From: Moraxella nasibovis
Lineage (GTDB): Bacteria > Pseudomonadota > Gammaproteobacteria > Pseudomonadales > Moraxellaceae
DNA: 64,000 nt
Assembly: GCF_029581575.1 (NCBI RefSeq)
Contig: NZ_CP089975.1
Span: 496,001-560,000, forward strand
Direction of reading: 5' to 3'
The translations under genes were made by a program, and so were the position numbers. Below, piece by piece: positions 37,729 to 45,710 of this stretch. Within the stretch, counting starts at the first letter, position 1; every line of letters starts with the position of its first letter. Below the pieces are notes generated by a model that saw only the letters and a list, made by a program, of their open reading frames with translations, searched no databases and was not told the origin of the DNA.

Positions 37729-38205
37729 CGGGCTGTCCATTACCGCTTGATTGTCATTTGGGGCAAGGTAGGTCAGTCCTGCTTGTTCTATTTTGTTTTT
37801 GTACAAATTGGTCGCCAAAGTCGCATTGGTCGCCAAAATGCCGATGTGCGCCTGTCCGCTGTTTTGTGCCGTTTGTACCGCTGTGACAATCATGGATAAA
37901 AAGGTAGTTTTTGGGAAATCGGCTTGCAATTTGTCAAACCAATAATGAGCGGTGTTACAAGCAATGACGATACAAGTCGCCCCTGCTTTGACTAAATTAT
38001 GGGTATAATCAAAGAGATAAGGGTAGGGGTCAGCTCCATTGTCTAACAAAAATGCCGAGCGGTCAGGCACATCGGGAATGGACGAAATGATGAGCGGAAT
38101 GTGCGTTTGGTCGCTTGTCGCCCCTGCCGAGTGGATAAATTTTAAAAACATATCAGCGGTTGCCATAGGTCCCATACCGCCCAAAATACCGATGAGTTTT
38201 TTCAT
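37714..38205 (-). pseudogene. aspartate/glutamate racemase, C-terminally truncated
   Basis: 163 residues against about 230 in the family. The N-terminal lobe is intact: KLIGILGGMGPMATADMFLKFI, the first catalytic cysteine in CIVIACNTAHYW, and IGILATNATLATNLYKNKIEQAGLTYL. The second lobe, which carries the second catalytic cysteine (usually in a GCTE motif), is missing. The last six codons (DSPRRL region) lie in or next to the inverted-repeat element at 37627-37728. No C-terminal remnant was seen beyond the element, so sequence was lost. It is probably not active as a racemase. A start with AAGG is present. Confidence 0.8.
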
Positions 38206-38245
38206 AAAATGCCTTTTTAATTATTTGTGTAGTAAATTTAAAGAA

Positions 38246-38638
38246 TTATCGTAGCCAATTTTCAAATTTTAAGCCATCTACTCGCTCAAATTCTTTAATA
38301 TTGTCAGTAATTAAAATCAAATCATTGGCAAGGGTTTGTCCTGCAATCAATGTGTCATAAGCTCCGATGGGCGTGCCTTTGGCTTTTAAATCGGAGCGAA
38401 TTTGCCCTGCATAAAAGCCATCATTTTGATTAAAATCCAAAATTTCAAAGGGTAATTCTTTGATTTTTTTGAAATTTTTTTCCATTTGCTGGCTGTTGCA
38501 TGCCCCAAACACCAATTCAAAATGCACAATGCTTGAAATGGCAAAACTGTCAATGGGATAGCGGTACATTTTGTTTAATAAATTGGCGTTTTGCTTTTGA
38601 AAAGCAATCACAATGTTGGTGTCAAGCAAATATCTCAT
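38246..38638 (-). CDS. vapC: type II toxin VapC, PIN-domain ribonuclease
   Basis: 130 residues with the acidic PIN active site: Asp6 in YLLDTNIV, Glu41 in VHFELVFG, Asp95 in GAYDTLIAG and Asp112 in LITDN. VapC toxins cut initiator tRNA or rRNA to stop translation. The gene overlaps vapB by four bases (ATGA), so translation is coupled. It is more AT-rich than the surrounding core genes. The truncated racemase starts 40 bases downstream. Confidence 0.94.
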   Translation of the reverse strand: MRYLLDTNIVIAFQKQNANLLNKMYRYPIDSFAISSIVHFELVFGACNSQQMEKNFKKIKELPFEILDFNQNDGFYAGQIRSDLKAKGTPIGAYDTLIAGQTLANDLILITDNIKEFERVDGLKFENWLR

Positions 38639-38886
38639 TCAAACGCACTCCAATCTCTTTCGGTGATTGGGTCGTTACGCAATTCGGCAATGGCTCGCTC
38701 CATACTCTCATCAAAGGGCTCTAAATCTTTGACAAAATCCCAATTATTAACAACAGGCTCAATAATTACCTGCCGTCCTTGCTTTTTGATTTTGACTTCT
38801 GTGCCTTCAAAACGAAAGGCTTTGGGTAGGCGGACGGCTTGGCTGTTGCCTGTCCAAAACAGTTTTGCGGTGGCGGTTTGGCTCAT
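38635..38886 (-). CDS. vapB: antitoxin VapB, AbrB-type DNA-binding
   Basis: 83 residues. The N-terminal SpoVT/AbrB swapped-hairpin motif is TAKLFWTGNSQAVRLPKAFRFEGTEVKIKKQGRQVIIEP. The C-terminal arm (DFVKDLEPFDESMERAIAEL) would thread into VapC and block its active site. The ATG at 38886 has GGAG upstream; a TTG 12 bases earlier is unlikely. A perfect palindrome ahead of the gene (38901-38923) is the probable autoregulatory operator. Confidence 0.93.
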   Translation of the reverse strand: MSQTATAKLFWTGNSQAVRLPKAFRFEGTEVKIKKQGRQVIIEPVVNNWDFVKDLEPFDESMERAIAELRNDPITERDWSAFE

Positions 38887-38900
38887 TGAACACTCCAAAA

Positions 38901-38948
38901 AATAGCTATACTTTATAGCTATTATACGTCAATTTTTACCAAAATCAA
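38901..38948 (-). promoter_or_regulatory. vapBC promoter with overlapping palindromic operator
   Basis: Reading the minus strand: -35 TTGATT (38943-38948), 16 bases, -10 TATAAT (38921-38926). A perfect inverted repeat AATAGCTATA-ctt-TATAGCTATT (38901-38923) overlaps the -10 and the expected start point. This is the position expected for repression by a VapB/VapBC complex. Confidence 0.8.
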
Positions 38949-39017
38949 CCTAAGCCAATTTTACAAACACCCCCAAAATTTTATAAAATACCGCCCTAAA
39001 ATCAACAAGGAAATCTC

Positions 39018-39767
39018 ATGGAAATTACTTTTCAATTACTCGGCATTTTATTTTTTGTGGCGGTGCTGGCAGGATTTGTGGACGCAGCGGCAGGTGGTGG
39101 TGGACTTTTGACCGTGCCTGCCCTACTTTTGACAGGCATGAATCCTGTGGCAGCTCTTGCCACCAATAAATTACAAGGCTCAGCAGGCTCACTTTCGGCA
39201 AGTTTGACAATGATCAAAAAAGGCATCGCTCACCCCAAAACCATCAAAACCGCCCTCATTCTCGCCTTTATCGGCTCGGCAGTGGGGACGATTTTGGTGC
39301 AACTCTCCCCACCTGAATTTTTAAAAATCGCCATTCCTTTTGTCGTGGGGGCGATGGGGCTTTATACGCTGTTTTCGCCCAATTTGGGGCAATACCAAAA
39401 ACCGCCCAAAATCTCCGACAAAGCATGGCAAAATGGCGTCGTGCCAGCCATTGGCTTTTATGATGGTTATTTTGGACCTGGCGCAGGGACATTTTTTTCG
39501 CTGTCAGGCGTGGTGGGGCGTGGGCAGGATTTGGTCAAGGCGACAGGCAACGCCAAACTGCTGAATTTTGCCACCAACATCGCAAGCCTCATCTTTTTTA
39601 TCATCGGCGGACAAGTGGTCTGGGCGATTGGGGCGGTGATGATTGTTGGGCAGGTGATTGGGGCGTATCTGGGTTCAAATATGGTCATCAAAGGCGGTGC
39701 TAAGTTTATCCGCCCTGTGATTGTGCTCATGTGCTTTGCGATGGTGGTAAGGTATGTGTTTTGGTAA
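39018..39767 (+). CDS. TSUP family membrane transporter (YfcA-like)
   Basis: 249 residues, about eight helices. The duplicated TSUP motif is visible: AGFVDAAAGGGGLLTVPALLLTGMNPVAALATNKLQGSAGSLSAS in the first half and IGFYDGYFGPGAGTFFSLSGVVGRGQDLVKATGNAKLLNFATN in the second. Relatives export sulfite, sulfoacetate or other small organosulfur or anionic compounds; the substrate here is unknown. AAGGAAATCTC precedes the ATG. Confidence 0.9.
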   Translation: MEITFQLLGILFFVAVLAGFVDAAAGGGGLLTVPALLLTGMNPVAALATNKLQGSAGSLSASLTMIKKGIAHPKTIKTALILAFIGSAVGTILVQLSPPEFLKIAIPFVVGAMGLYTLFSPNLGQYQKPPKISDKAWQNGVVPAIGFYDGYFGPGAGTFFSLSGVVGRGQDLVKATGNAKLLNFATNIASLIFFIIGGQVVWAIGAVMIVGQVIGAYLGSNMVIKGGAKFIRPVIVLMCFAMVVRYVFW

Positions 39768-39864
39768 GTTTGTTTTGGTGGGCTTATTTTGTTAAGCTGT
39801 GTTTGCCTAACAAATTTGCCTAAAATGGCGATGAATTTTGGCGGTATTTTGGAAATTGATTGAC

Positions 39865-40743
39865 ATGACAAAAAATAACAACATACTTATCGGCTCGCTA
39901 CAAGTCATCTTGGCAGGGGTTTGCTGGGGTAGTTTGGGGATTTTTTCCAGTAAATTATTGGCATTTGGTTTTGAGAGTTTTCAAGTCACCATCCTTCGCA
40001 TTGTCACAGCAGGGCTGGTGGTATTGTTATTATTACCCGCTGTTTTGCCAATTTTAAAAAAATTAAGCACGCCTGAATGGATAAATCTCATCTTGCAGTC
40101 GCTCATCGGCGTGCTTGGCATGACTTTGTGCTATTTTTATGCGGTGGGTCAAGTGGGCGTGAGCATGGCGGTGGCTCTGCTTTATACCGCCCCTGTGTTC
40201 AGCCTAGTGCTGGCAAGGCTGATTTTAAACGAACCCATCACCAAAAAGTCCGCCATTTTAGGCGTGGTGGCGGTCGTGGGCGTGGGCTTTTTGATGGCAG
40301 GCAAAGTGGTTTTTAATATGGGTGTGATTGTCGGTTTGCTGTCTGGACTTTGTTATTCTTTGTATGGCATTTTGGGTAAAAAAGCGATGGCATATCACCA
40401 CCCGTCCAATTTGGTCTTTTTTAGCTCGGTGTTTATCAGTGCAATCACGCTACTTTTATTACCCCAGACTTATGGCACTTATGGGCAGTTATTGAATTTG
40501 CCAAGTTATGCCATGTTGTTTGTTTTGGGCTTGAGCGTGGTGGGGACGATTGCCCCGTTTTTCTTGTATATGAGTGCGCTACATAAATTGCCTGCCACGA
40601 CTGCGTCTGTGTTTACCATCATTGAGCCTTTGACGGCGATTATTTTGGCGGTGATTTTATTAAAACAGCCTTTATCATTATGGCAAATGATAGGCGTGGG
40701 GCTGATTGTGGGGGCGACTTTGGTCAATGCTTTAGAACGATAA
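39865..40743 (+). CDS. EamA/DMT family transporter
   Basis: 292 residues with ten predicted helices in two EamA repeats (IGSLQVILAGVCWGSLGIFSSKLLAFG and LLSGLCYSLYGILGKKAMAYHH). It shows the end motifs typical of drug/metabolite exporters (FTIIEPLTAIILAVILLKQPLSLWQMIGVGLIVGATL). Likely exports amino acids or metabolites; substrate not visible. The ATG at 39865 is preferred to the TTG at 39838. It follows the TSUP gene at about 100 bases. Confidence 0.9.
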   Translation: MTKNNNILIGSLQVILAGVCWGSLGIFSSKLLAFGFESFQVTILRIVTAGLVVLLLLPAVLPILKKLSTPEWINLILQSLIGVLGMTLCYFYAVGQVGVSMAVALLYTAPVFSLVLARLILNEPITKKSAILGVVAVVGVGFLMAGKVVFNMGVIVGLLSGLCYSLYGILGKKAMAYHHPSNLVFFSSVFISAITLLLLPQTYGTYGQLLNLPSYAMLFVLGLSVVGTIAPFFLYMSALHKLPATTASVFTIIEPLTAIILAVILLKQPLSLWQMIGVGLIVGATLVNALER

Positions 40744-40820
40744 ATCAGACCATCATTAGCAATTTTATGGGTTTTATCTTATAATAAGTGTCTTTTATCT
40801 TTATTTTTAAGTCCCATCTA

Positions 40821-42047
40821 ATGACTCACTCCAAAAATATCCTACTTGCCATTACCGGCGGGATTTCCGCCTACAAATCCGCCATTTTGGCACGCCTACT
40901 GATTAAAAGCGGACACCAAGTGCGTGTGATGATGACCGCTTCGGCGTGTGAGTTTATCACGCCTTTGACCCTCCAAGCCTTGACGGGCAACGAAGTCCAC
41001 ACCGATTTACTCAATGAACAAGCCGAAAAAGGCATGGGGCATATTGAGCTTGCCAAATGGGCGGATTTGGTCGTGATTGCCCCTGCAAGTGCCAACACCA
41101 TTGGCAAGCTGGCGAACGGCTTGGCGGACAACCTTGTCACCAATGTCATTCTTGTCACCACCGCCCCTATAATGCTTGTTCCTGCGATGAATCAGGCGAT
41201 GTGGGGCAACGCCATTGTGCAGGACAATTTGGCAAAACTTGCCCGTTTTGGCTTTATCATCGTTCCGCCTGATAGCGGAGAGCAGGCGTGTGGTGATGTC
41301 GGGTCGGGGCGGTTGCCTGAGCCTGAAACCTTGTGCGAGCAAATTAGCCAATTTTTGAACATTCAAAACACCGCCCAAACTTTGGCGGGCAAAACGGTCG
41401 TCATCACCGCAGGGGCAACGCTTGAACCCATTGACCCCGTCCGCTATTTCTCCAACCATTCCACAGGCAAAATGGGCTATGCTCTGGCAAAAGCGTGCGT
41501 GAACGCAGGGGCAACAGTCATCATCGTGGCAGGGGCGAAGGTCAATCTGCCTACGCCTTTGGAGGTAAAGAAAATCACGATAGGCACGGCGGACGAGATG
41601 CTCACGGCGTGTTTACAAGTGTGTGAAAAGGCGGATATTTTTATCGCTACGGCTGCCGTGGCAGATTTTAAGGTCAAAAATATCGCCACGCAAAAACTCA
41701 AAAAAACCGCTGACAATGATGGCTTGACCTTACACCTTGTTAAAAACCCTGATGTCTTGGCGACAATTTCCACCACTTATCCGCACCTTTTGACCGTTGG
41801 TTTTGCTGCCGAAACCCAAGATATTGAAAATTATGCCAAAGGCAAACTTGTTGCCAAAAATTTGGATATGATTGCAGTCAATGATGTCTCGGATAAGACG
41901 ATTGGCTTTGGCTCTGATGACAATGCGATGACGGTGTTTTTTGCTGAACAATATGGGCTTGATGAAGTCAAACTTGCCAAAATGAGTAAGGATAACATTG
42001 CTAAAAATTTGGTGGATTGTGTGGCAAGGTTATTAAATGGCGGTTAA
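40821..42047 (+). CDS. coaBC: bifunctional phosphopantothenoylcysteine decarboxylase / phosphopantothenate-cysteine ligase
   Basis: Two consecutive steps of coenzyme A synthesis. CoaC (flavin) part: ILLAITGGISAYKSAILARLL, PASANTIGKLANGLADNL, PAMNQAMW and the substrate clamp GSGRLPEPE. CoaB part: VVITAGATLEPIDPVRYFSNHSTGKMGYALA and the lysine-bearing KNPDVLATI, with FAAETQD. 408 residues. The ATG at 40821 is at the family start. The next gene overlaps by 11 bases. Confidence 0.97.
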   Translation: MTHSKNILLAITGGISAYKSAILARLLIKSGHQVRVMMTASACEFITPLTLQALTGNEVHTDLLNEQAEKGMGHIELAKWADLVVIAPASANTIGKLANGLADNLVTNVILVTTAPIMLVPAMNQAMWGNAIVQDNLAKLARFGFIIVPPDSGEQACGDVGSGRLPEPETLCEQISQFLNIQNTAQTLAGKTVVITAGATLEPIDPVRYFSNHSTGKMGYALAKACVNAGATVIIVAGAKVNLPTPLEVKKITIGTADEMLTACLQVCEKADIFIATAAVADFKVKNIATQKLKKTADNDGLTLHLVKNPDVLATISTTYPHLLTVGFAAETQDIENYAKGKLVAKNLDMIAVNDVSDKTIGFGSDDNAMTVFFAEQYGLDEVKLAKMSKDNIAKNLVDCVARLLNGG

Positions 42048-42777
42048 GTTATTAAGTCGCAAGCGTGATTTTGTGCTTGCTCCGATTTATTATGCCCAAG
42101 CCAAAAGGGTCGCCAAAACCACCCTAAGATTGCCCGAGCCTGATGGCGTGCGAACAAGGCAGTTTGGCGGGGAAAATGCGGTGTCGCTTGCGATTTTTGG
42201 CGACAGTGCAGGGGCGGGCGTGGGCGTGGATAGCCAAGACGATGCTCCGCTTGGGCGGATTGGCAAAGGACTTGCCGAGCAAGGTTTGGGCGTCAATGCC
42301 GAGCTACACGCCACCAGCGGACATACCAGTTTTGATTTACTCTACCGTTTGTATGCGATGGGTGCGTGTCGCTTTGATGTGGCGATTATCAGCATTGGGG
42401 TCAATGATGTCGTCAAAGCCAGCTCCGATAAGGCGTGGATGGACAATCTGCACGCCATCATCACGCTTTTAAAACGCAAATTTGGCGTGTCGCACATTCT
42501 GTTTTTGAGTTTGCCCCCAATGCACTTAGCCCCAAGTTTGCCCATGCCCTTAAATGGCTTAATCGGACGGCGAGCGGCGGCACTTAGTGCGATGTTGGCA
42601 GACATTTGCCAAGCCCATCAAGGCGTGCATTATGTCAAAGATGAATTTGATAAAGTCAAACTTGACCACCAAGCGATGTTCGCCAAAGATGGCTTTCACC
42701 CAAGCAAGCTGACCTATCAAGTGTGGGCGGATACTTTGGTGGGGTTCGTGGCAAAACTGTATTCTAATGAGTGCTAA
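42037..42777 (+). CDS. SGNH/GDSL-type hydrolase
   Basis: 246 residues, no signal peptide. The four SGNH blocks are seen: IFGDSAGAGVGVD (nucleophile Ser), a Gly in HATSGHTSFDLL, ISIGVNDVVKA (Asn) and the catalytic Asp/His in KDGFHPSKLTY. Esterase or lipase activity on small acyl esters is expected; natural substrate unknown. The start lies inside the end of coaBC, which indicates translational coupling. Confidence 0.88.
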   Translation: MAVKLLSRKRDFVLAPIYYAQAKRVAKTTLRLPEPDGVRTRQFGGENAVSLAIFGDSAGAGVGVDSQDDAPLGRIGKGLAEQGLGVNAELHATSGHTSFDLLYRLYAMGACRFDVAIISIGVNDVVKASSDKAWMDNLHAIITLLKRKFGVSHILFLSLPPMHLAPSLPMPLNGLIGRRAAALSAMLADICQAHQGVHYVKDEFDKVKLDHQAMFAKDGFHPSKLTYQVWADTLVGFVAKLYSNEC

Positions 42778-42866
42778 AATATTAAGGCATAAAGAATGAA
42801 TGATAATGCCAACATAAATTTTACATTCATTAAACTTAAAAATGAGACAAAATCCACCATTAATCC

Positions 42867-42894
42867 GTAGGGGCGAATGGCAATTCGCCTGTAC
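42867..42894. repeat. short palindromic REP-like repeat
   Basis: GTAGGGGCGAATGGCAATTCGCCTGTAC: GGCGAAT and ATTCGCC pair around GGCA, and the outer GTA/TAC also pair. This type of GGGGCGAAT palindrome recurs in many bacterial intergenic regions. It lies between the convergent SGNH hydrolase and rhodanese genes. Confidence 0.7.
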
Positions 42895-42946
42895 AAATCC
42901 GTATCAAGTTTATCATTTGGTAATGATAAGCCCTATTTCAAAAGCC

Positions 42947-43348
42947 CTATTTCAATCCCTGCTTTACCAAATCCTCATAACCACCGTGATTGGTTACATT
43001 GGTATAGCCCATTTCTTTTAAAGTTTGTAGAGCAACATTGGCACGGCTACCCGAACGGCAATACAGATGAATCGGCGCATCTTTGTTTGGGGCAACGCTT
43101 GCGATTTGATTGGCGATGTCGGTATGCACAATGTTCACCGCTCCCGTCAAATGCCCTGCCTTGTATTCATCGCTACTTCTAACATCAATCCATACGCCTT
43201 TGGCTTTGGTATCGCTTGTTTGTGGGGCTTGGGTTTGTGTGCTTTGGGCTTGGCTGGTTTGGTTTTGTGCCTTGTCATTGGTAGAATTGCCTGCTTGGCA
43301 CGCCACCACCGAACATAGCACAAGGGGCAAGAATAATAGTTTTTTCAT
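42947..43348 (-). CDS. lipid-anchored periplasmic rhodanese
   Basis: 133 residues. Signal MKKLLFLPLVLCSVVAC with lipidation Cys17, a Gln/Thr-rich linker (18-48), then a rhodanese domain: GVWIDVRSSDEYKAGHLTGAVNI and active-site Cys97 in LYCRSGSRANVAL. It handles sulfane sulfur outside the cytoplasm (PspE-like). It starts nine bases after the AhpD-like gene, so they form an operon. Confidence 0.9.
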   Translation of the reverse strand: MKKLLFLPLVLCSVVACQAGNSTNDKAQNQTSQAQSTQTQAPQTSDTKAKGVWIDVRSSDEYKAGHLTGAVNIVHTDIANQIASVAPNKDAPIHLYCRSGSRANVALQTLKEMGYTNVTNHGGYEDLVKQGLK

Positions 43349-43357
43349 AAAAATTCC

Positions 43358-43696
43358 TTATTGTTGCTGTTCCACCGCTTCCAACGCTCGCAAGGCATAG
43401 GCATAAGCCGCCCCTGCATTTAATGAAATGGCGGTTGCCAATGCCCCTGCAATCTCGCTTTCGGTTGCCCCTGCTTTTAGGGCTTTTTCAGCGTGGACGC
43501 TGATACAGCTTTCACAGCGAGTGGTGATGGCAACTGCAATGGCAATCAGCTCACGGGTCTTTTCGTCCAAGGCTTCGGCAGCGGCTGCCTTGTCAAGCGT
43601 GGTGTAGGCTTCAAGCATTTTTGGGTGGGTTTTGCCAAGTTTGCCAAAGGATGCTTTGGTGTGGGCATTTAGGGCTTTCCAATCGGTAAAGGACAT
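43358..43696 (-). CDS. carboxymuconolactone decarboxylase/AhpD-like protein
   Basis: 112 residues, all helical, with the redox motif RCESCISVHAEKALKAGATESEI (Cys61-x2-Cys64, His68). This CxxC...H is the peroxidase-type AhpD site, so thiol redox chemistry is more likely than decarboxylation. Start ATG with GGAG upstream. Followed at once by the rhodanese lipoprotein. The divergent AraC regulator 122 bases away is its probable regulator. Confidence 0.9.
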   Translation of the reverse strand: MSFTDWKALNAHTKASFGKLGKTHPKMLEAYTTLDKAAAAEALDEKTRELIAIAVAITTRCESCISVHAEKALKAGATESEIAGALATAISLNAGAAYAYALRALEAVEQQQ

Positions 43697-43817
43697 TTTT
43701 TTATCTCCAAAGTTAAGGATATGGCGTTATTTTAGAGATTTTTTGGGGGTAAAACCTATCAAAAAATTCCAAAATGCCTTATAATCATCGCGTTATTGTT
43801 GCCAAATTAACACCACA

Positions 43818-44699
43818 ATGGACATTTTAGACAGCCTTCTGACCTTTGCTCAGCTAAATGCAGGCGTGCATATCAACTGTCAATTAAGTGGCGAGTGGGC
43901 GTTGCCAAATCCGCACAAACAAGGGCAAGCCGTTGCTCATATTGTCTTAAAGGGCAAAGCATATTTGACGCTGGATGATAAAAATATCCTGTTAAAACAA
44001 GGGGATATTGCTTTTTTTGCTCAAATGCACCCCCATCTTTTGAGTAATTTGCCAAATCAATCGTCCGTTGTATCCGCCACGCCAAATCTAAGCGAGCAGG
44101 GCGGATTTGTGGTCAATAAAATCGGACAAGGGGAGAGCGAGTGCGAGCTTTTGTGTCTGCATTTTCATTATGATTCGCACAGCGAGCTTTTGGCAAGCCT
44201 ACCGCCTGTGATAAGTGTTGCCCTTGATACGCCAAGCCTTGCCCCGCTTATCACGCTGTTAAAACATGAGACAACGGCTCCTGCCTTGGCAAGCAAAACG
44301 GCGGTCAATGCCTTGTCGTTAATGCTGTTTGTGCTGATTTTACGCCAATATTTTGCCCGCACCAGCGATAGTTTTCTTGCCAATTATCAACACCCCCGCT
44401 TAATGCCCCTGATTCAAGCAATCATGACCGCCCCTGAAAAATCGTGGTATATCAATGAGATGGCAGAATTTGCCAATGTTTCTCGCTCACAACTCATTCG
44501 CCTGTTTAATCAGCATTTGGGCATCTCGCCCCACGCTTTTTTGCACAAAATCCGCCTACAAAAATCGGCAATGCTTTTAAAACAAAGCAACCATTCTGTG
44601 CTTTATGTGGCGTTGTCGTTGGGTTTTGGTTCGGAGACGCATTTTAGCCGTGCGTTTAAAAAACAGTATGGCGTCACGCCAAGTGGGTATCGGGGTTAA
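43818..44699 (+). CDS. AraC-family transcriptional regulator (cupin_6 type)
   Basis: 293 residues. The N-terminal cupin sensor (about 15-170) shows GEWALPNPHKQGQAVAHIVLKGKAYLTLDD. The C-terminal pair of helix-turn-helices (about 190-293) shows WYINEMAEFANVSRSQLIRLFNQHLGISPHAFLHKIRL and SVLYVALSLGFGSETHFSRAFKKQYGVTPSGYR. Regulators of this type often sit next to AhpD-like genes and respond to reactive compounds. It diverges from the AhpD-rhodanese operon and is followed by a TSUP transporter. Confidence 0.93.
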   Translation: MDILDSLLTFAQLNAGVHINCQLSGEWALPNPHKQGQAVAHIVLKGKAYLTLDDKNILLKQGDIAFFAQMHPHLLSNLPNQSSVVSATPNLSEQGGFVVNKIGQGESECELLCLHFHYDSHSELLASLPPVISVALDTPSLAPLITLLKHETTAPALASKTAVNALSLMLFVLILRQYFARTSDSFLANYQHPRLMPLIQAIMTAPEKSWYINEMAEFANVSRSQLIRLFNQHLGISPHAFLHKIRLQKSAMLLKQSNHSVLYVALSLGFGSETHFSRAFKKQYGVTPSGYRG

Positions 44700-44743
44700 C
44701 GCCATTTGGTGATTTTGACAATCATGCAACAAAAAGGACTTTT

Positions 44744-45520
44744 ATGAAATTTGAACTTTGGCTCATTCCCCTATTTCTGATCGCAAGCCTACTACACGGC
44801 ATTACAGGTATGGGCTTTCCGCTCATCACCATTGGGGCGTTGTCGGGGGTCTATGGGCTGACTTCTGCCATTGTGCTGGTGCTTGTACCAACGGCGGTGC
44901 TTAATCTGATTGCGTGGGTGGGTGGCTCAGGCGGTGTGTGGCACAATGCCACTTTTTATCTTAAAAAGTATTGGTCGCTCGTTGTGGTGTCCATTCTTGG
45001 TAGTGCGCTCGGGGCGTATTTGCTTCTGGTGGTTAATTCTGCTTATCTCATGCTTGCCCTAGCGGTGGTGGTGCTGTGGTATGCGACCACGAGTCTGATG
45101 GGTAAAAAAATCGTCCTACCCAATACCACCACATCGCTTGTGGTGATTGGCTTTGTGGCAGGCGTGGTCGGCGGGGCAACCAATGCGATGTCGTCCGTGC
45201 TTTTGATGTACCTACTTTCAATGACTGATGATAAGGATACAATTATCAAGGTTGGTAATTTGTGCTATTTTGTCAATAAATTGGTACAAGCCATTGTTTT
45301 AAAAGAAGTTTTATTGGAAGTACCCGCCCAGACATGGATGATGATATTGGGGCTGACGGTGCTGTCGGTGGTGGGGATTGTGATTGGTGGAAGGCTGGGA
45401 AATTTTTTACCCAAAGACAAATTTCGCCTGCTGATTTTGCTGATTTTATTGCTCCTTGGCGTGAAAGTGGGCTATCAAGGTGTGGACATGCTTTGGTTGT
45501 CGGCTGGCGAACAGGTGTAG
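44744..45520 (+). CDS. TSUP family transporter (TauE/SafE)
   Basis: 258 residues, about eight helices. First half: LLHGITGMGFPLITIGALSGVYGLTSAIVLVLVPTAVLNLIAW. Second half: IGFVAGVVGGATNAMSSVLLMYLLSMTDDKDTIIKVGNLCYF. Only distantly like the TSUP protein at 39018. A role in sulfite or thiosulfate export would fit the rhodanese nearby, but the substrate is inferred. 44 bases after the AraC gene, probably cotranscribed. Confidence 0.9.
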   Translation: MKFELWLIPLFLIASLLHGITGMGFPLITIGALSGVYGLTSAIVLVLVPTAVLNLIAWVGGSGGVWHNATFYLKKYWSLVVVSILGSALGAYLLLVVNSAYLMLALAVVVLWYATTSLMGKKIVLPNTTTSLVVIGFVAGVVGGATNAMSSVLLMYLLSMTDDKDTIIKVGNLCYFVNKLVQAIVLKEVLLEVPAQTWMMILGLTVLSVVGIVIGGRLGNFLPKDKFRLLILLILLLLGVKVGYQGVDMLWLSAGEQV

Positions 45521-45710
45521 ATTGAAATTTTAATAAATTAAACAAAAAACCATAAAAATTCATTGGCAAATTCATAAAAATGGTGTATTTTATAGAAAAA
45601 CCTTATATTTGGGTTGATTGAGGTTAAAGACGATCTTGATTTGACCTTAACATCGTCATTCATTACTAGGGCAAAAGGGCTAAAAAGTAAAGATTAAAAA
45701 GGAGATTACT

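Noticed and set aside
45629-45657. GACGAT...ATCGTC inverted repeat upstream of fadD as a fatty-acid regulator site
   Set aside because: Only six base pairs with a 17-base gap, and no match to FadR or PsrA operators; too weak to claim.
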